Positions 1 to 10,463 of a stretch of 64,000 bases of DNA are shown here, in pieces. Below the pieces are notes generated by a model. That model searched no databases and was not told the origin of the DNA. It saw only the letters and a program-made list of their open reading frames with translations. The DNA lies in the NCBI GenBank assembly GCA_032622095.1, contig CP136064.1, positions 215,402,205 to 215,466,204 of the forward strand. The letters are read 5' to 3'. Positions within the stretch are counted from its first letter, which is position 1, and each line of letters opens with the position of its first letter. This DNA comes from Siphonodentalium dalli. Lineage: Eukaryota; Mollusca; Scaphopoda; Gadilida; Siphonodentaliidae. Made by a program: the position numbers and the translations under genes.

Positions 1-480
1 GAACTCGATCTGTATTTTGGGCTGAGAAACTCACATACCAAATTTGGTTCCGATCAGATAAAAAAATGTTTGAGTTATGGCAGAATTCATGAATTCTAAG
101 TCGAAAAAGGGCCATAACTCCGTAAAAAAAAGTCGGATCAAACCCATATTCGAACTCGATCTGTATTTTGGGCCGAGAAACTCACATACCAAATTTGGTT
201 CCGATCAGATAAAAAATGTTTGAGTTATGGCAGAATGCGTGAATTCTAAGTCGAAAAAGGGCCATAACTCTGTACAAAAAAGTCGGATCAAACCCATATT
301 CGAACTCGATCTGTATTTTGGGCTGAAAACCCCATATACAATATTTGGTTTTGATCAGGTAAAAAATGTTTGAGTTATCGCATTACACGTAAAGTGTCTA
401 CAGACGGACGGACAGACGGACGGACGGACGGACGAACGACGAGTGGTCAATCCGGACAACGACACTATGTTTACCATACA
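1..480. repeat. Tandem repeat, about 150-bp monomer, with GACGGACG tail
   Basis: The phrase GAACTCGATCTGTATTTTGG recurs at 2, 152 and 303, so the monomer is 150-151 bp. Each unit also carries ATACCAAATTTGGTT and GGGCCATAACTC. The array starts before the window and ends in a CAGACGGACGGACAGACGG run (about 400-433), followed by a short palindrome near TTTACCATACATGGTATGGGTAAAC (471-495). Tandem core plus a GACGG-type tail is the layout of non-autonomous Helentron-like elements (the pearl/BIV160 type of bivalves); that assignment is inference. Diverged fragments occur at 36700-37190, 40640-40840 and 42880-43000. Confidence 0.8.
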
Positions 481-504
481 TGGTATGGGTAAACATAAAA
501 AGGT

Positions 505-946
505 TTAATTTATTTTTTTACAACATTGAGGAAAATGTTGTAGGATGCACTGGCTTACAAAGTCAAGGTAAATATTATTAGGCCAATGTATTCTCTTATA
601 TATGAAAGGCTCCCTATGGTAGACTCGCATGTATAAGAGAATGCATTGGCACAGGGTTCCTTCCATGAATGGAGCTTCCAGGAATTTTGCAAAAACCCTG
701 TGCCAATGCATTCTCTTATACATGCGAGTCTACCATAGGGAGCCTTTCATATATAAGAGAATACATGTACATTGGCCTAATAATATTTACCTTGACTTTG
801 TAAGCCAGTGCATTCTCTTATATACCGGTACATGAGTCTCCCTACAAGTGGACTTCTTATTGGAGACTCACATCATATATAAGAGAATGCACTGGCACGG
901 GATCCTTTATTGCTCCACCAGGCAACTCCCATCATGAAAGGGTTAA
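505..946. mobile_element. Fold-back MITE, TTAA family A (CCCTTTCATGA ends)
   Basis: Two long inverted arms (about 545-655 and 695-815) carry ATAAGAGAATGCATTGGC and the complementary GCCAATGCATTCTCTTAT, so the single strand can fold on itself. The right end reads CATGAAAGGGTTAA (TTAA at 943-946). The left end has lost its CCCTTT terminus, so 505 is only approximate. Family members are at 24895-25475, 34828-35062 and 40285-40510. TTAA plus CCCTTT suggests piggyBac mobilisation. The ORFs here are only the palindrome read in both directions. Confidence 0.75.
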
Positions 947-1196
947 CTCCCAGTAGAAAATGGTTAGAACAATTCGAACTACATGTACATGTAAAACTTG
1001 GGATAAATAATGTAATTCAGAATGATTTTATAGAGTAGATGATTTATTCAAGAAGTCAATAAGAATAAAAACGACTTAAGGCACAAGACGCAAATATTTA
1101 TATAAATAATTCAAAAGCTTTATAGACGAAACAATACTAAAACAAGTAATGCTCGAGGCCTCTCAAATAAACACGCAAATGAAAATGGGCAAATTA

Positions 1197-1293
1197 CAGT
1201 AATGCCCTAAATAAGCCATATTTCCGACTAAATCCTGAAAAGTTACCAATAATTCTGCTGTGGTTAAGGAGTCGATTATTTAGGGCATTACTG
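1197..1293. mobile_element. Hairpin MITE, TA target (CAGTAATGCCC ends), short copy
   Basis: The copy starts CAGTAATGCCCTAAATAA and ends TTTAGGGCATTACTG, and is flanked by TA on both sides (1195-1196, 1294-1295). TA duplication with a CAGT start is typical of Tc1/mariner-type MITEs. It is a half-length version of the copy at 2852-3062: the left arm is deleted shortly after its terminus and the right arm is complete. Confidence 0.8.
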
Positions 1294-2851
1294 TACTCCA
1301 TGGGAAATACGTGTATATTGAATATATCCTGGTAGAAATGCCACATAGCTGCCATCTCAATATTCAGGCCACACATACCATACTCTTGTCTGAATTGGTA
1401 GAGCTCTCACCGTCTCACGTTGACAAAAGTAGAGAAACATTGCATGATCGAAAGTTGTTCAACATATTATACGGACAGTCGGAGTATACATGTATGATGT
1501 ACCGGTATACATGTACCACAGCTTTGAATTGTCTCATCAAAATCCACAAATAAAGACATGTAGTGATGTACTCATCCCTTCTATAATATACCATGCAAAC
1601 TGCAATGTACAGACCATTATTAATGTTAAATGGATGGGTATGTAGGCTTTATTGGTGGATATTTACCAACAAGTGCATGTGGTTTATACAGACGGAAACA
1701 ACGTGGAGAAAGGATTCCTCAATGTGTATATATCTCACTGAATAAGAAAAACGAATCAATTATTACATGTGTTCATATTTATCTTTTCTTTTTATATGTC
1801 AATACATATCAGTTGAATTGAATCGAATTAGAACATTCAATTTAATGGTAGAGAATAGATTCAGTCAGATTGATCTACTTACACACAGTGTGTACAATAA
1901 ATGTATTGATTGTGCTCACAGCCTACATTATACATGCGGGATAAATTTATTGATTTAATATGGCCACACACTGTCTGCGATTTGTCTGCTAAATCATAAG
2001 GCACCTGTTGCATGTGTAAAATGAATGGGGAAAAAAAACTCTTGATGAGTCACGTTGATCTGCATGATAAGGAAAATTGACTTGATGACAACAGTTACTC
2101 CCAACTAGAGTCCGAGAGATATTGATTGCATGTTGCAGAACATGAAAGGATTTTAGGTTAAGGTATTATAACTAAAATAGCCTGTCCCGTGTTTCATGGT
2201 ATGTAATGTGCAGCTTAAAACTAGATGTGCAGTACAGTGAGGGACATATACATGTACACAGTAATATAGTATATACATGTATAAAGGAGCTTGTAACTGC
2301 CCCACTTCTTGCCCATGTCTGTAAACACACCTGGTATACACCTTAATAACTTAGTATTACAGACCTTATTGGTATAGTATATATATACTTGTACACTGCA
2401 GTGTATATCAGGGGTGTATGCATGCAGGGATGACCAAGAAGTATTGTGGAGAATGTTAAAAGCCTTCCTATGCCCATGTGACGGAGAATATCAAAATACA
2501 TTATTTAAATGAAGGTTGTGTCTCTTTTTCAATGTATTAACTTTTTTTCTTGGAGACCAAGATTAAAAATAAATTGTCGAGCCAGAAAAGGGTTTACATG
2601 AATATAGTGCAAACCTCTGTAAAAGCACAGCTGCATAGATCTGCATAAATAATATCTGGAATGTCTGGGTTAAACACGAAAAGTGTGGTTTGATAGTGTG
2701 AGATCGATATTTTCATTTGTTTTTAAATTTTCTCTCATGTCGATTTACTTCCCAGGAGATGCTCAAAATTGTATAAACTTTATATTGTGAGCTTCAATGG
2801 ACAGAGTTGAATCTTTGAATAATTTATTGGTGGGAGTGGCCTTATGACTTA
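1294..2851. other. Gene-free stretch
   Basis: I see only short unconserved ORFs (60-80 codons), scattered TACATGTA and TATACATG words, and no splice-bounded coding segment, RNA gene or inverted repeat with a target duplication. Confidence 0.5.
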
Positions 2852-3062
2852 CAGTAATGCCCTAAAAAATCGACTCCTTAACCACAGCAGAATTATGGGT
2901 AACTTTTCAGAATTTAATCGGAAATAAGGCTTGTTGCCATTCATCGGAAAGCTCTGTGAGAGCTTTCCGATGAATGGCAACAAGCCATATTTCCGAATGA
3001 ATCCTGAAAAGTTACCCATAATTCTGCTGTGGTTAAGGAGTCGATTATTTAGGGCATTACTG
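2852..3062. mobile_element. Near-perfect hairpin MITE, TA target (CAGTAATGCCC family)
   Basis: This is a 211-bp palindrome. Arms of about 103 bp run inward from CAGTAATGCCC to GGAAAGCTCT and out again, with only a few mismatches around a loop of about 4 bases near 2956. It is flanked by TA (2850-2851 and 3063-3064). It is the most complete copy of the family; others are 1197-1293, 51663-51848 and a remnant at 30845-30890. Confidence 0.88.
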
Positions 3063-3489
3063 TATTTCACTATATCAAACCACACATTTCGTTAACCCAG
3101 AATGCCAATTTGAACAAAACTACATCGTGACTAATTTCTCTAGTTTGGTACCCACAATGATACCAGTCTATCAGAAATAATTTCCCATTTCTTGTCATTA
3201 TACCAAAATATATTCATTTATAAATGCATTTTATAGTAGGAAATTTCTCACGATGCTGCAGATGCGTAACTGGTAGATGGAAACAATGTACATGATCCTG
3301 CATGATCCCGAAAATAATCTGAGTACGATATAAATGAATTATGTCTTTCTATCTAAACTATATAATAACAAATGTATGTGTAAATATCACACGTAGTGAT
3401 GAGCGCTTGTGAATAAACTGCCTGAACAGGATGAACATAAATTAGGCTGGTAGAATGCTCAGGGACGTGGCAATATTTTAACTTTTGTG

Positions 3490-4375
3490 AAAATTTTGAA
3501 TGGGCATTTCAATGAAAATATCCAGAGCAAACATCACAGAGTTGCAAATACATTTTTGTATTTGTGTGTGTGGCTTGATGTGATATTGAAAATAATACAA
3601 ATTTACTAATATCTGGTAGGTTGGCTTGGAACTTGTTCCATTAGAATATTTATCATTTTATTTGTTAATTTGATATTCATATTTCAAAAGTAGTTTAAGT
3701 GAAGTAATTACAGGAAAAAACCTCAAAAATTACTTTAAAGCAATATTGATAATTTACCTACCCATGTAGTGCACCACCAATTAAAGGTACTCAATCCGAT
3801 AAAACTCATCTCAATTACTATTTCAATGGCTTCGGAGGTCAAAAATATTTGATTCGAGTCGAGGAAGTCACCTATCAAAGCTCAGATTTGTTAGATATCG
3901 ATTTTAGAAATCTATTATTTTTCATTATCGTGAATTCTTTCTGGCCCAGTACGTAGTCAAAATTGCGTTATTATTACCACTTGATTTTAGAGTTATCCAT
4001 CCTTGTCTGTTTGAATAGAGTTTTGGTGTACTCATCTCGAGCAGGTTTCAAAATTGACGGCAATTATTAGTACTCATCTTGAGAAATTAACAAATTTCAA
4101 AAATCAATATCTAATAACTCTCGAGCTTTGTTTGATGGGTTCCTCGACTCGAATCAAATATTTTTTACCCCCAAAGCCAAAGAAATAGTAATTTAGGACC
4201 CTCTGATCGGATTGTTGTTGTTGGAATCTGTTGAGATGGGGACCCTCTGTTCGGATTGAGTACCTTTAAATGTTATCATAATCAGTTATGAGTGTTTAAT
4301 GATATGACTTCTTAACATTTGCACAAGAGATGTGAACGGAAACGCCCATTCAAAATCGGTCACTTGAATAAAAGT
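3490..4375. mobile_element. Old TTAA element (family of 21657-22061), split by a younger MITE
   Basis: The segments GGCTTGGAACTTGTTCCATTA (near 3623) and CCAGGAAAAA-like text match the intact copy at 21657-22061. The right end, CCCATTCAAAATCGGTCACTTGA, appears at about 4346-4368, after the insertion at 3781-4269. Boundaries are diffuse because the copy is diverged. Confidence 0.6.
3781..4269. mobile_element. TTAA MITE family B (AGGTACTCAATCCGA ends)
   Basis: TTAA at 3781-3784 and 4266-4269 flanks AGGTACTCAATCCGA and its inverse TCGGATTGAGTACCT. The element is about 489 bp with a subterminal inverted repeat (TTTGATTCGAGTCGAGGAA and its complement). TTAA duplication with AGG termini is what the Kolobok superfamily shows; that assignment is inference. 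Other copies: 7663-8121, 14664-15149 and 28258-28734. The TTTAAA context leaves the exact TSD edge uncertain by one base. Confidence 0.85.
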
Positions 4376-5096
4376 GGATTATTGTCCTACTTTTAGTAAA
4401 GATGTTCGACTGAAATGCATGGCAATCAGTTGGAAAATCTCCAAACATAAGGTATAAGTTTTGTCAGATTTATTTTCTCAGTTTTAAAGTTTGAACTATC
4501 AATTTGAAAATTCCAACTCCAATTTAAGTTTCACAGCGTTCTGTTCTTTGAAAAAGGTTGTGTACATATACTAGTACAGTAGTTTGGAAATTTGAATATG
4601 AACCCCACCTCCAACCCTCTGGCCACGTCCCTGTCTCAAGTGGAGTTCAGGCACTCATTGATCACATTTGATCCACGAACTGGGATTGTTGAAGATGCTG
4701 CTCAAACAGGTTTGTGTAGGGTGCGACTTCATGCTGTTGTTGGAAGTCATGGAAGAGTAACCGCGATGCGTGCGGTGTAGGCGGATGCTGGTAGGGTAAA
4801 TCTGGCAGTGTAAACATAAGCCGCGGATGAGCCAGTGCACCCCGGCCAGATTCCTCGCTCTTTGCACACGTCAGCTGTTATGTGTTGTAACCGCGAATTT
4901 AGGTCGACCCCGATCTGTGCAACCTCGTATCTGTTCGTAAATCCGTACATATGTTACTAAAACGTATTTTATTTCATTCCCATTTAATTAATCCGAGCAC
5001 CAGTCCAAGAAAATTCGTTAATATATGCACGCATCCAGTTGATTTTGAAACGTCGACATTTTTAGTGAGAAAGTTTGTAAGTTTCTATATACTTCT
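4376..5096. other. PLAC8-like gene 3' flank
   Basis: Nothing coding is recognised. The stretch from 4968 to 5096 is the likely 3' UTR of the minus-strand gene that follows. The rest is unassigned, with a GC-richer patch at 4740-4900. Confidence 0.4.
4968..4973 (-). terminator. Poly(A) signal AATAAA for PLAC8-like gene
   Basis: The plus-strand TTTATT reads AATAAA on the minus strand, about 125 nt past the stop codon at 5097. That is a sensible 3' UTR length for a small single-exon gene. Confidence 0.5.
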
Positions 5097-5417
5097 CTAC
5101 TCTCGGGCAATAGCCTGTGGGGCCATATCTTCAACTTCCTGGGCCTCTTGAACTAGAGCACAAATACCACAGCAGCACCACAGTAACAAGTCACCCACAA
5201 AGCTTCCCTGAATACCCTTTGCTTCCCTGATCTTTCCTCTGATGATCGCTCCGAGGACCCAAGGAACGAATAAGAAAGCTAAGCCACAAACTAAACAGCT
5301 TTCTCCTACCTTTTCCGCATTCTTTCCAAATGTGTAACACGGCACAAAATAAGAAATTATGCAAATGCCGATATTATCGAAACATCCGAACAAACTATGT
5401 TGAAATTCTCCTGACAT
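5097..5417 (-). CDS. PLAC8/cornifelin-family cysteine-rich protein
   Basis: A complete 106-residue ORF in one exon. It has the PLAC8 family pattern: GCFDNIG at residues 11-17, PCYTFGKNAE at 26-35, CLVC at 41-44, the basic RGKIREAKGI at 60-69, then a cysteine cluster (C81-C83, C86) and ALVQEAQEV at 87-95. A hydrophobic stretch (about 42-59) and another at 75-88 fit the membrane-associated form of the family. PLAC8 proteins (also called cornifelin or, in plants, cell number regulator/FW2.2-like) are small, membrane-linked and variously tied to growth, ion tolerance or lysosome function, so a precise role cannot be read here. The length matches the family (about 105-115 aa). The ATG is supported by an in-frame TAG 12 nt upstream. 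No intron is visible; this may be a genuine single-exon gene or an old retrocopy with an intact frame. Confidence 0.92.
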   Translation of the reverse strand: MSGEFQHSLFGCFDNIGICIISYFVPCYTFGKNAEKVGESCLVCGLAFLFVPWVLGAIIRGKIREAKGIQGSFVGDLLLWCCCGICALVQEAQEVEDMAPQAIARE

Positions 5418-5535
5418 CTTCTTGTGCTAGTGGTCAAACAGTTCCAGACGAGTTATGAATACTCACAAACAACTTGGTCAGCTTTCTAACGCTGTCTGCT
5501 TAAATGAGAAGGAAGGGCGGGACCAAGACCGATAT

Positions 5536-5547
5536 ACGCATGCGCGA
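5536..5547 (-). promoter_or_regulatory. NRF1-like palindromic site upstream of PLAC8-like gene
   Basis: ACGCATGCGCGA lies about 120 bp upstream of the ATG and matches the NRF1 core GCGCATGCGC closely. A GC-box-like CCCGCCC sits between it and the gene (near 5516-5522, minus strand). A role in transcription is inference from position and motif only. Confidence 0.4.
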
Positions 5548-5549
5548 TA

Positions 5550-6600
5550 CGCCAAACTCCCACGGAATTCGCATTAGCGGCACATGGATATCAGTGTGCA
5601 CAGCGGAGTGAATCGCGAGAACGATTAGACTTTTGCGGGTGACTTATGACTCCGATTTTATCGGAAACCAACCATGCACATATTAAACTTCGGTATAAAT
5701 ATATATATAGTGAATTCAAAAATACTTTTATCGAGAAAATGTCACCCAAAACAACCAGCCTTTGGCAATATATTCGCTTTACAACGGGGGAGTCCGAGCG
5801 GCAGGGAATAATATACCTGGCAAAACATTCGATCCAACACAGCTTAACTGTGCCTTGAGTGATATAATCATTAACCTATATATTTGTTGCGTTGTTCGAT
5901 TAACCCCTTTAGTCTAAATGCTAAACGAATAGACCGAAGTGTGTATATTTGTTCTAATTAATTAAGTTGTTCATTGTAGGTTATAACCTGCCGTTATATA
6001 GGCCTACAGCTCAGCGATATATGGGGCCTATGTAGCAACGTCTACGGAGTATAATGTTTCTTTATATAGATAATAAAGTTCGATTTTTTTTCCATTACGT
6101 TTTTCGATGTATCTTCATTCCTTTGCTCCTGAAATAATTTCCAGAACATTGAGCATGACATCGATGGTCGGTTCGTGATGCTCATGGATAGAATTTAAAT
6201 TGGAATGCAGATGCTTGACGGCACATGTCCGAACGATACACCATGTCGGATCCGACACCCCCCCCCCCCTGTGTCGAAGGTGTTTAGCTCACGCAGAGGC
6301 CTAGCTATGAACATATTGTATATATTTAACTATTATTATCTCCATATACCTATGTTATGTATGGTTTATGAGAAATAAACTGATTGAGGCCGACCCACTA
6401 ACCACAATATACTGAGCTATCAGCTATATATAAAATTATGTTCCGCGAACCTATATACATGTCCGATCAGCTTATAATATTTCATGCATATACATGTATA
6501 TCGTACATTTGGGGCGGTATCAATTTAAAACATGCATGCCTATATTCAGAAACCCAAAATAATTCCGACCGAATTTTTATATATTAGCTCTGAAAAATGC
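5550..6600. other. Gene-free stretch with one poly-C run
   Basis: No coding segment is recognised. A run of 12 C lies at 6258-6269. Confidence 0.4.
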
Positions 6601-7180
6601 GCTTCCCTCAGGGGGGGGGGGGGGGGGGGGGGGTGAAAAAAATAATTCCGGCACGTATGCCGGGGTGGGTGGGTGGTCAAAGCCACCAACAAGCAATTTT
6701 TTCCGCAACTAAAAAATTTATTTCCTGCTTGTTTTTTTAGTGTTTTGGCAATGAGTTGGGCTTCAAAACCACTTTGAATGAGAGAAATAATGTAATTCTA
6801 ACTGGTAAACTGACTGCAGGCAGTTATCGTGTTGTAGTTTGTTGCAAATTTTGAAATCCAAGATGCTGGCAGCCATGTTTTTTTTTGGCCGAATGACCTC
6901 AAAATGACTCATTCCTATTTACATGTCCATGCTAACATCCATGATAAATAGTACGCACAGAAATTCATATACAGCTGTTTACAGTGAATTTCCCCCCGCA
7001 AATCTCTGTTTTAGTGTTAAAAGGGGGGTGGGTGTCAAAAAATGGTCGGAAAAAACTGCCGAAAACGGAAACAAATTTGGCGGTGGGGGTGGGTGGGTAC
7101 AAAAAATGATCGAAAGGGAAAAAATGCCATACGTGCCTGAATTTTTTTTCGACCCCCCCCCCCCTTGCTTCCCTCTCATA
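6601..7180. repeat. Two inverted copies of a G-run/C-run repeat
   Basis: Near 6601, GCTTCCCTCA is followed by 23 G (6611-6633) and a GGTGGGTGGGTGG stretch. Near 7153-7175 a 12-C run is followed by CTTGCTTCCCTC. Both blocks share CACGTATGCCGG/CATACGTGCCTGAA-type text, so they look like oppositely placed copies of one repeat. ORFs here encode only Gly/Pro-rich low complexity. Between them, 6855-6880 carries AAATCCAAGATG, a fragment of the tandem family at 8998. Confidence 0.5.
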
Positions 7181-7554
7181 TATTAAAACACATTGACTGG
7201 AGGCTCCAAACACGGGCCTTTAAACATTAATAATATAAATCTAGATAATTGTACACGAATATACTTGTGCACATCCATGCACGTGTTGGGACATCTACAT
7301 GTTCACACGAGGGGTAACTGTTATGGAACAGAATATCACGAGCCCGTGAGAACAAGTTGCGAGCATTCCAGGACATGTATATATGTATATTTGCTGCTAT
7401 CATTATATTACTTCCTGACCTATCCATGCTATCAATATCAATGAAACACTCAGTGAACTTTGTATGAACCCCCTTGTTGATATTTTTCTCGAGACCAATT
7501 AAAATGTAAAGACCACACTGAATCTGCCAGTAATCAGTTGTTGAATGTCGTTTC

Positions 7555-7650
7555 TTGAAAAACACTCGTATAGCCTATAGGCCTCAGCATGCATGCACAA
7601 GAAAAAACACTCGTATAGCCTATATAGGCCTCAGCATGCATGCACAAGAA
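7555..7650. repeat. 46-bp tandem duplication
   Basis: GAAAAACACTCGTATAGCC through GCATGCATGCACAA is present twice in tandem (from about 7556 and 7600); the second copy has a 4-bp TATA expansion. Confidence 0.85.
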
Positions 7651-7662
7651 AATGTCAATCAG

Positions 7663-8121
7663 TTAAAGATGCATATTCCGATTAAGCTCCCCTCAATTAC
7701 TATCTATTTGGATTCGGGGGTACAAAATATCTGATTCGAGTCAAGGAACCCACCTATCAAAGCTCTGAGTTATTAGATATCGATTTTTTAAATCTATTAT
7801 TTTTCACCATCGAGAATTATAGTGGCCCAGTAAACAGTCAACGAGCCGACGGTTTCGGACCAAATTGCGGACGAAGATGGATAACTCTAAAATCAAGAGG
7901 CTTTCTGTTAATAATAAGGCCAAATTTCGTCGAACAACATGTTGATAAATAACACGTTTCGGGCAATTTTATACCACAGTTGACAGTGGTTAGCATTATT
8001 GATCATTATTTTTGGGCAATTAATCTATATATTATGATAACTGAAGCGGCATTTCTAAAAATGTTATTGTTGATGGAATCTGATTATATGGGGACCATGG
8101 AATCGGTTTGACTACCTTTAA
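7663..8121. mobile_element. TTAA MITE family B, diverged copy
   Basis: TTAA at 7663-7666 and 8118-8121. Internal text such as TTGATTCGAGTCAAGGAACC-like sequence, AGTTATTAGATATCGATTTT and TGGATAACTCTAAAATCAAG matches the copies at 3781 and 14664. The left terminus is degenerate (AGATGCATATTCCGA). About 459 bp. Confidence 0.7.
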
Positions 8122-8990
8122 ACGGACAACATTTTGTTTACGTAATTTGGAAGAAGGTATTTCGATATTTTTCGATACCGGGAAAAGTTCAAAATCGAAT
8201 ATTAGTTGGTGTATTTTGGAGCGCAAACCACCAAGTGACTTTAATGTAGTATAATCAAATGACTTGTGTGCATATGCTGCGTATATATAATCTCCATAGA
8301 GGAGGTATTAAAGATATATGCACTTAAAGGCCACTTACGTGGCAATAAAATGTATCACCATGATCTACTATAACCACCACCACCACCACCGCCATGCAGA
8401 TTGTTATAATGGGTTTCTATAGACAGCTGTCTTATATAAAGTCCTTTTATCAAATCGTGCACCACGAACATGTTTGTCCTCCCTTCGTGTTATAGTACGA
8501 TTTGGGATGGATAAATATTGTTTAAATAAATCGGCACGAAGAAATTATCACGTTTATATTAGAGGCAGGGTGGCGGCAACACTGAATATCAAGTGGGTAC
8601 AACATCCAGATTGACACTTTTTACAATGTAAAATAACAATCAAAATCCAACCCAACACATTAATTAGAAGAGTACACGTAGTATTGTAAACCAATCACAC
8701 CTTGGCACCTCAAACTGCCAAACAGAGTTCAGTCCCCTGTATGCTACACTGGACCGAACATCATGCATCATGTCATCATGCATGTACACACACAATGAGA
8801 GGAAATCACTGATTTTTTTATATAAGACTTTTGTCGGTTACAATTCATTCGGCATTATTCTGAGAAACCGAACTGTCCATAATCATTAGAATGAAAGGGT
8901 CAATGACACTGTAGCTCAACGTGGAAAGAAGTTAAATTTTTGTGATGAGCAATGAAACATTACGGCCTGTAGCCCATGCTAATGGATTGA
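8122..8990. other. Gene-free stretch
   Basis: 8140-8240 resembles segments at 24050-24180 and 34260-34350 (ACCTATTTTGATA... TTTTGGAGTGCAAA), so it is part of another dispersed repeat. A short CCACCACCACCACC run lies at 8375-8390. No gene is seen. Confidence 0.4.
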
Positions 8991-8997
8991 ATTTTGA

Positions 8998-9470
8998 AAT
9001 CCAAGATGGCCGCTGACGGCCATGCTTTTGAACGTATTTCGGTCAAAATAGGAGGCTCCCATCTAGAAGTCACCCCGAAGATCCAAGTGAAGTTTGGTGA
9101 TGATCGGATGAGGGATGTGGTCTGTATAGGGTGTGCCAAAGGATTTAGTCATGCAAAGAGTAAAATCCAAGATGGCTGCCGGCGGCAATGTTTTTCATCG
9201 AAAACAGTTCAAATTCGATAACTCTCATCTACAGGTGATCGCAATCATGCCTGCAAAATTTATAAATGATCCAGTCATAAATACGGGCTGTGTCGATGGA
9301 TTCAAATTTGAAATCGAAGATGGCTGCTGGCGAAATTCGGAAAAATTCGATAGCTCCCATCTATAGGTCACCGTGACCCTGAAGCTACATAATATGCAGG
9401 TTGGTGAAGATCGGATGAGGGATGCGGCCTGTTGGGTGTGCCGAAGGAAATTGTTGACGGACGGACGGAC
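8998..9470. repeat. Tandem repeat with AAATCCAAGATGGC units and GACGGACGG tail
   Basis: AAATCCAAGATGGC (or AAATCGAAGATGGC) recurs at 8998, 9163 and 9311, giving three diverged units of about 150-165 bp. The array ends in TTGACGGACGGACGGACGGC at about 9450-9469. The layout matches the 1-480 and 25514-26712 elements but the monomer differs. Likely a non-autonomous Helentron-type element (inference). ORFs spanning it are periodic and not genes. Confidence 0.75.
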
Positions 9471-9479
9471 GGCAGCCAG

Positions 9480-10463
9480 CCCATGGCAATAGCTTAAACT
9501 ACGTTGTAAAGTTGAGCTAAAAATGGCTAGATCAAGCCATGAGGCCAGAATGAACTGTAAATAACAAAATAATGTTAGAATTACGTAAATATAAATGATG
9601 GTAGCGGTCAGACCAGCGTAGCGAGGGGACTGTTTTACTCACGCAGAATAAACGTTTTAACCCTATATACGACGACCAGGTGTGCTTCAATTTAAATATA
9701 CTGCATATTATAATTCCTAAAATATCGAACATATAGTTACGCTTGTTTTTTTAACTTCTCTTTCTTTTGTATACCCTGTAGCTGTTGTGTTACACAATTC
9801 ATCATTATCGCTATCTGCAAAAGAAATACATACAAATTAAGCCATGTTTTGTATTCTATTTTTACACGTGATATAATAATCGGTGTATGCATGGCCAAAG
9901 GCGAAAACAAAGTCTAATTGGGCCATAAATATTACTGGTCGACTGAACATCAAAGTTAATCCCCAGGGGCTAAGATGATAAAGATGACAACATGGGATTA
10001 CATAATACATGTACATCACGCATATACGGGTAACGGCTATAGGTTAATGAAAGGTCATGCTGTGCTCCTGGATGTGTGTAAAAAAAAAAAAAACAAAAAA
10101 AAAAACACACATTCATTATAATTTTAATCCATATTTTAGTAGTACATATAAGTGTTTTGGATCATTCATATATCTAATTTTTATTATGATTAGTTGTGGT
10201 GACTTTTTCTATACTGAGGGATCGTTTACGATTAAAATGCATGCATGGCGGCATAAAAGCTCATGGACTTCAGTACCGGAAACATATTCAACGCAAATTC
10301 GTTCATATTTGGGTCGGGCGCCGGGGCTGTGTTGTGGGGCCGGTTTGTAATTTTAGGAATAAAAGAAAGATCATCTGATCCCGCCCATATGGGGCGCCGT
10401 TCTTCTATTTATATACCTATTTAGTGATATCAATAATTCATTTGATTAATTAGCTATATATAT
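9480..10463. other. Gene-free stretch
   Basis: No gene or clear repeat apart from an A-rich run at 10080-10106. The 97-codon ORF at 10057 begins inside this run and shows no recognisable domain. Confidence 0.4.

Noticed and set aside
629-835. Overlapping ORFs on both strands (68 and 72 codons) with shared MYKRMHWHRV-like peptides
   Set aside because: They are the two arms of a palindromic MITE read from both strands, not genes.
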